Shown here in pieces: positions 62,205-64,000 of a stretch of 64,000 nt of DNA; position 1 is the first letter of the stretch; each line of letters starts with the position of its first letter. A program made the position numbers and the translations under genes. Source of the stretch: JAGQKC01 sp965223675 (GTDB taxonomy: Bacteria; Nitrospirota; Nitrospiria; Nitrospirales; UBA8639); assembly GCA_965223675.1 (NCBI GenBank), contig OZ245013.1, positions 186,001 to 250,000 on the forward strand, in the 5' to 3' direction. Below the pieces are notes generated by a model, which searched no databases, was not told the DNA's origin, and saw only the letters and a program-made list of their open reading frames with translations.

Positions 62205-64000
62205 ATGTCCGTACATCTTGATCAACAAAGGGCACGCCTGATTCATGCAGAGGAAAGCCATCCCTTTGCCTATTTGGGCCCCCATTGCGAAGACCGTCAT
62301 GGTCAGCCACATGCCACCATTCGTGCCTTTCTTCCTCAAGCCGCCAGTGTGAATGTTCTTTTAGATAATGCGGATGGCAAAGCTCTTCCCATGAAGGCTA
62401 TAACATCGGATGGTCTGTTTGAAGCTCACTGTGCTGTTGATGCGAGAAAAATTGGCTATCGTCTGCAAGTGGTAGATCGGTCTGGAAACATGACTGAGAG
62501 CCGAGATCCGTATGCCTTCGATCCCGTCCTCTCTGATTATGATTTACATTTATTCGGAGAGGGAAAGCTTTATAAAGCGTATGACAAACTGGGTGCGCAG
62601 ATGTGCCAACATCAAGGTGTAGAAGGTGTGAGTTTTGCTGTGTGGGCCCCGAATGCCAAGCGTGTGAGTGTCGTAGGGGATTTCAATGAATGGGATGGAA
62701 GACGTCATCTCATGCAGTCTCGAGAGGGTTCTGGAATGTGGGAGATTTTTATCCCAGATTTACCAGAAGGTGAGGTATATAAGTATGAGATTCTTTCTCG
62801 GAGCGGAGACGCGCCATTCTTAAAAGCCGATCCCTATGCCACAGCTGCCGAACTTCGACCGAAGACTGCCTCTGTCGTCCGAACTACGACTCGTTATGAA
62901 TGGAACGACCAAGAGTGGATGTCCAAAAGGGGTGAGCAAGATCCGTTAGTCAGCCCCTGCTCAATCTACGAAGTTCATCTAGCGTCCTGGAGGCGTGTGC
63001 CTGAAGAGGGGGGCCGCTGGATGACTTATGAAGAGTTAGCGAAGACGCTCATACCCTACGTGAAAGAAATGGGATTTACGCATATCGAGCTCATGCCCGT
63101 CACGGAACATCCCTTTGATGGGTCCTGGGGATATCAGTCGACCGGCTACTTTGCTCCGACTAGTCGCTTTGGATCGCCGGAAGAATTTATGGCCCTGGTT
63201 AATGCCTGTCATCAAGCGAATATCGGCGTCATCATGGATTGGGCGCCAGCCCATTTCCCTGACGATCCCCATGGACTCGCCTGGTTCGATGGCACGCACC
63301 TCTACGATCATGAAGATCCACGTCTCGGGTACCATCCTGAGTGGAAAAGCCGTATTTTTAATTACGGACGGACCGAAGTCAAAAACTTTCTCATTAATAG
63401 CGCATTAATGTGGTTTGATCGATACCATATCGACGGCCTTCGTGTGGATGCAGTGGCCTCGATGCTCTATTTAGACTATGCCAGAAAAGCGGGGGAGTGG
63501 TTCCCCAATCGATTCGGAGGTAATGAAAATCTCGAAGCTGTGGAATTTTTGAAAGAGTTGAATGTTATGGTCCATCAAGAACATCCAGGCGTCGTCATGA
63601 TAGCCGAAGAATCCACGGCGTGGCCAGGGGTGTCACGCCCAACCTATGTTGGTGGTCTTGGGTTTACTTACAAGTGGAATATGGGGTGGATGCACGACAC
63701 GTTAGAATATTTCAGTATGGATCCGATTCATCGGAAATATCATCAAAACAAAGTTACATTTGGCTTGATGTACGCCTTTACGGAAAATTTTGTGCTTGTC
63801 CTTTCACATGATGAAATTGTACATGGCAAAAAATCGCTCATCGACAAAATGCCGGGAGATGATTGGCAACGATTCGCGAACTTACGCGCGCTGTACGGAC
63901 ATATGTGGGGGCATCCAGGGAAAAAGATGTTGTTCATGGGTGGAGAATTTGGACAATGGTGGGAATGGAATCATGATGACAGTCTCCAGTGGCATTTGCT
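62205..64000 (+). CDS. glgB: 1,4-alpha-glucan branching enzyme, 3' end cut off
   Basis: Makes the alpha-1,6 branch points of glycogen. The frame from the ATG at 62205 stays open to the window end, giving about 598 of the usual 630-730 residues. It carries an N-terminal beta domain (YLGPHCEDRHGQPHATIRAFLP), a CBM48 (GVSFAVWAPNAKRVSVVGDFNEWDG) and the GH13 barrel. Catalytic residues are D415 (DGLRVDAVASM), E468 (VVMIAEEST) and D536 (LVLSHDEIVHGKK), spaced 53 and 121 residues from D415 exactly as in E. coli GlgB. It is divergent from lapA-glgC-treY. No strong ribosome site precedes the ATG. It completes the glycogen set with glgA and glgC. Confidence 0.95.
   Translation, partial: MSVHLDQQRARLIHAEESHPFAYLGPHCEDRHGQPHATIRAFLPQAASVNVLLDNADGKALPMKAITSDGLFEAHCAVDARKIGYRLQVVDRSGNMTESRDPYAFDPVLSDYDLHLFGEGKLYKAYDKLGAQMCQHQGVEGVSFAVWAPNAKRVSVVGDFNEWDGRRHLMQSREGSGMWEIFIPDLPEGEVYKYEILSRSGDAPFLKADPYATAAELRPKTASVVRTTTRYEWNDQEWMSKRGEQDPLVSPCSIYEVHLASWRRVPEEGGRWMTYEELAKTLIPYVKEMGFTHIELMPVTEHPFDGSWGYQSTGYFAPTSRFGSPEEFMALVNACHQANIGVIMDWAPAHFPDDPHGLAWFDGTHLYDHEDPRLGYHPEWKSRIFNYGRTEVKNFLINSALMWFDRYHIDGLRVDAVASMLYLDYARKAGEWFPNRFGGNENLEAVEFLKELNVMVHQEHPGVVMIAEESTAWPGVSRPTYVGGLGFTYKWNMGWMHDTLEYFSMDPIHRKYHQNKVTFGLMYAFTENFVLVLSHDEIVHGKKSLIDKMPGDDWQRFANLRALYGHMWGHPGKKMLFMGGEFGQWWEWNHDDSLQWHL

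Noticed and set aside
1..64000. CRISPR array, integrase, transposase or rRNA/tRNA gene
   Set aside because: No spaced repeats of CRISPR type, recombinase motifs or tRNA T-arm sequences were seen by eye in the window; a covariance-model scan would be needed to be certain about tRNAs.

Overview
The window is a piece of a Nitrospira-type nitrite-oxidiser chromosome. The decisive evidence is the left edge: a long molybdopterin oxidoreductase (NxrA, 5' end cut off) followed by a 429-residue four-cluster iron-sulfur subunit (NxrB) that reads like the periplasmic nitrite oxidoreductase of Nitrospira. Several sigma-54 activators and many small exported proteins and lipoproteins fit the same genus. 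Base composition looks close to even by eye, which would suit a lower-GC Nitrospira lineage rather than N. defluvii; that is an impression, not a measurement.

Layout. 1-5.1 kb: nxrA, an orphan receiver protein, nxrB and a strong terminator. 5.3-8.9 kb (minus): YceI protein, DsbA-like oxidoreductase, O-methyltransferase, a short-chain dehydrogenase with an in-frame stop, and a MarR regulator. 9.3-25.4 kb: an envelope and stress-regulation region with three sigma-54 activators, a NarX/NarL-like two-component pair, DsrE and TlpA-type exported proteins, and small exported proteins. Two of its transcription units share a near-identical upstream element placed at exactly the same distance from matching -24/-12 promoters. 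25.4-32.7 kb: STAS protein, VOC protein, a complete RND tripartite efflux operon, a MarR remnant and a lipoprotein. 33-37.4 kb: a self-cleaving XRE-S24 repressor, a YdcF/SanA-type protein, a MinD-like ATPase and lipoproteins. 37.8-48 kb: central metabolism and envelope precursors (KdsC-like phosphatase, ManC, ManB, fructose bisphosphatase, PIN-TRAM protein, IspD, IspF, CysE, a frameshifted class I aldolase, glutamate dehydrogenase). 48.2-49.4 kb: a HigBA-like toxin-antitoxin pair and a truncated ATPase. 49.6-55.2 kb: TruA, AmiC-type amidase, YacP-like nuclease, TatD, PAP2 phosphatase, cation efflux. 55.5-64 kb: glycogen and maltooligosyl-trehalose genes (glgA, treY, glgC, and the start of glgB, which runs off the right edge).

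How it fits together: nitrite oxidation feeds electrons from the periplasm; fructose bisphosphatase, aldolase, GlgC, GlgA and GlgB are the gluconeogenesis and glycogen-storage side of an autotroph; ManC/ManB supply GDP-mannose for surface polysaccharide; IspD/IspF make isoprenoid precursors. The stretch from 16 to 25 kb looks like a sigma-54-controlled periplasmic response whose inducing signal cannot be read from sequence. Three genes carry disabling-looking lesions (dehydrogenase stop codon, aldolase frameshift, truncated ATPase). The aldolase lesion lies in a homopolymer context and may be a sequence error. No tRNA, rRNA, CRISPR array or insertion sequence was recognised by eye.
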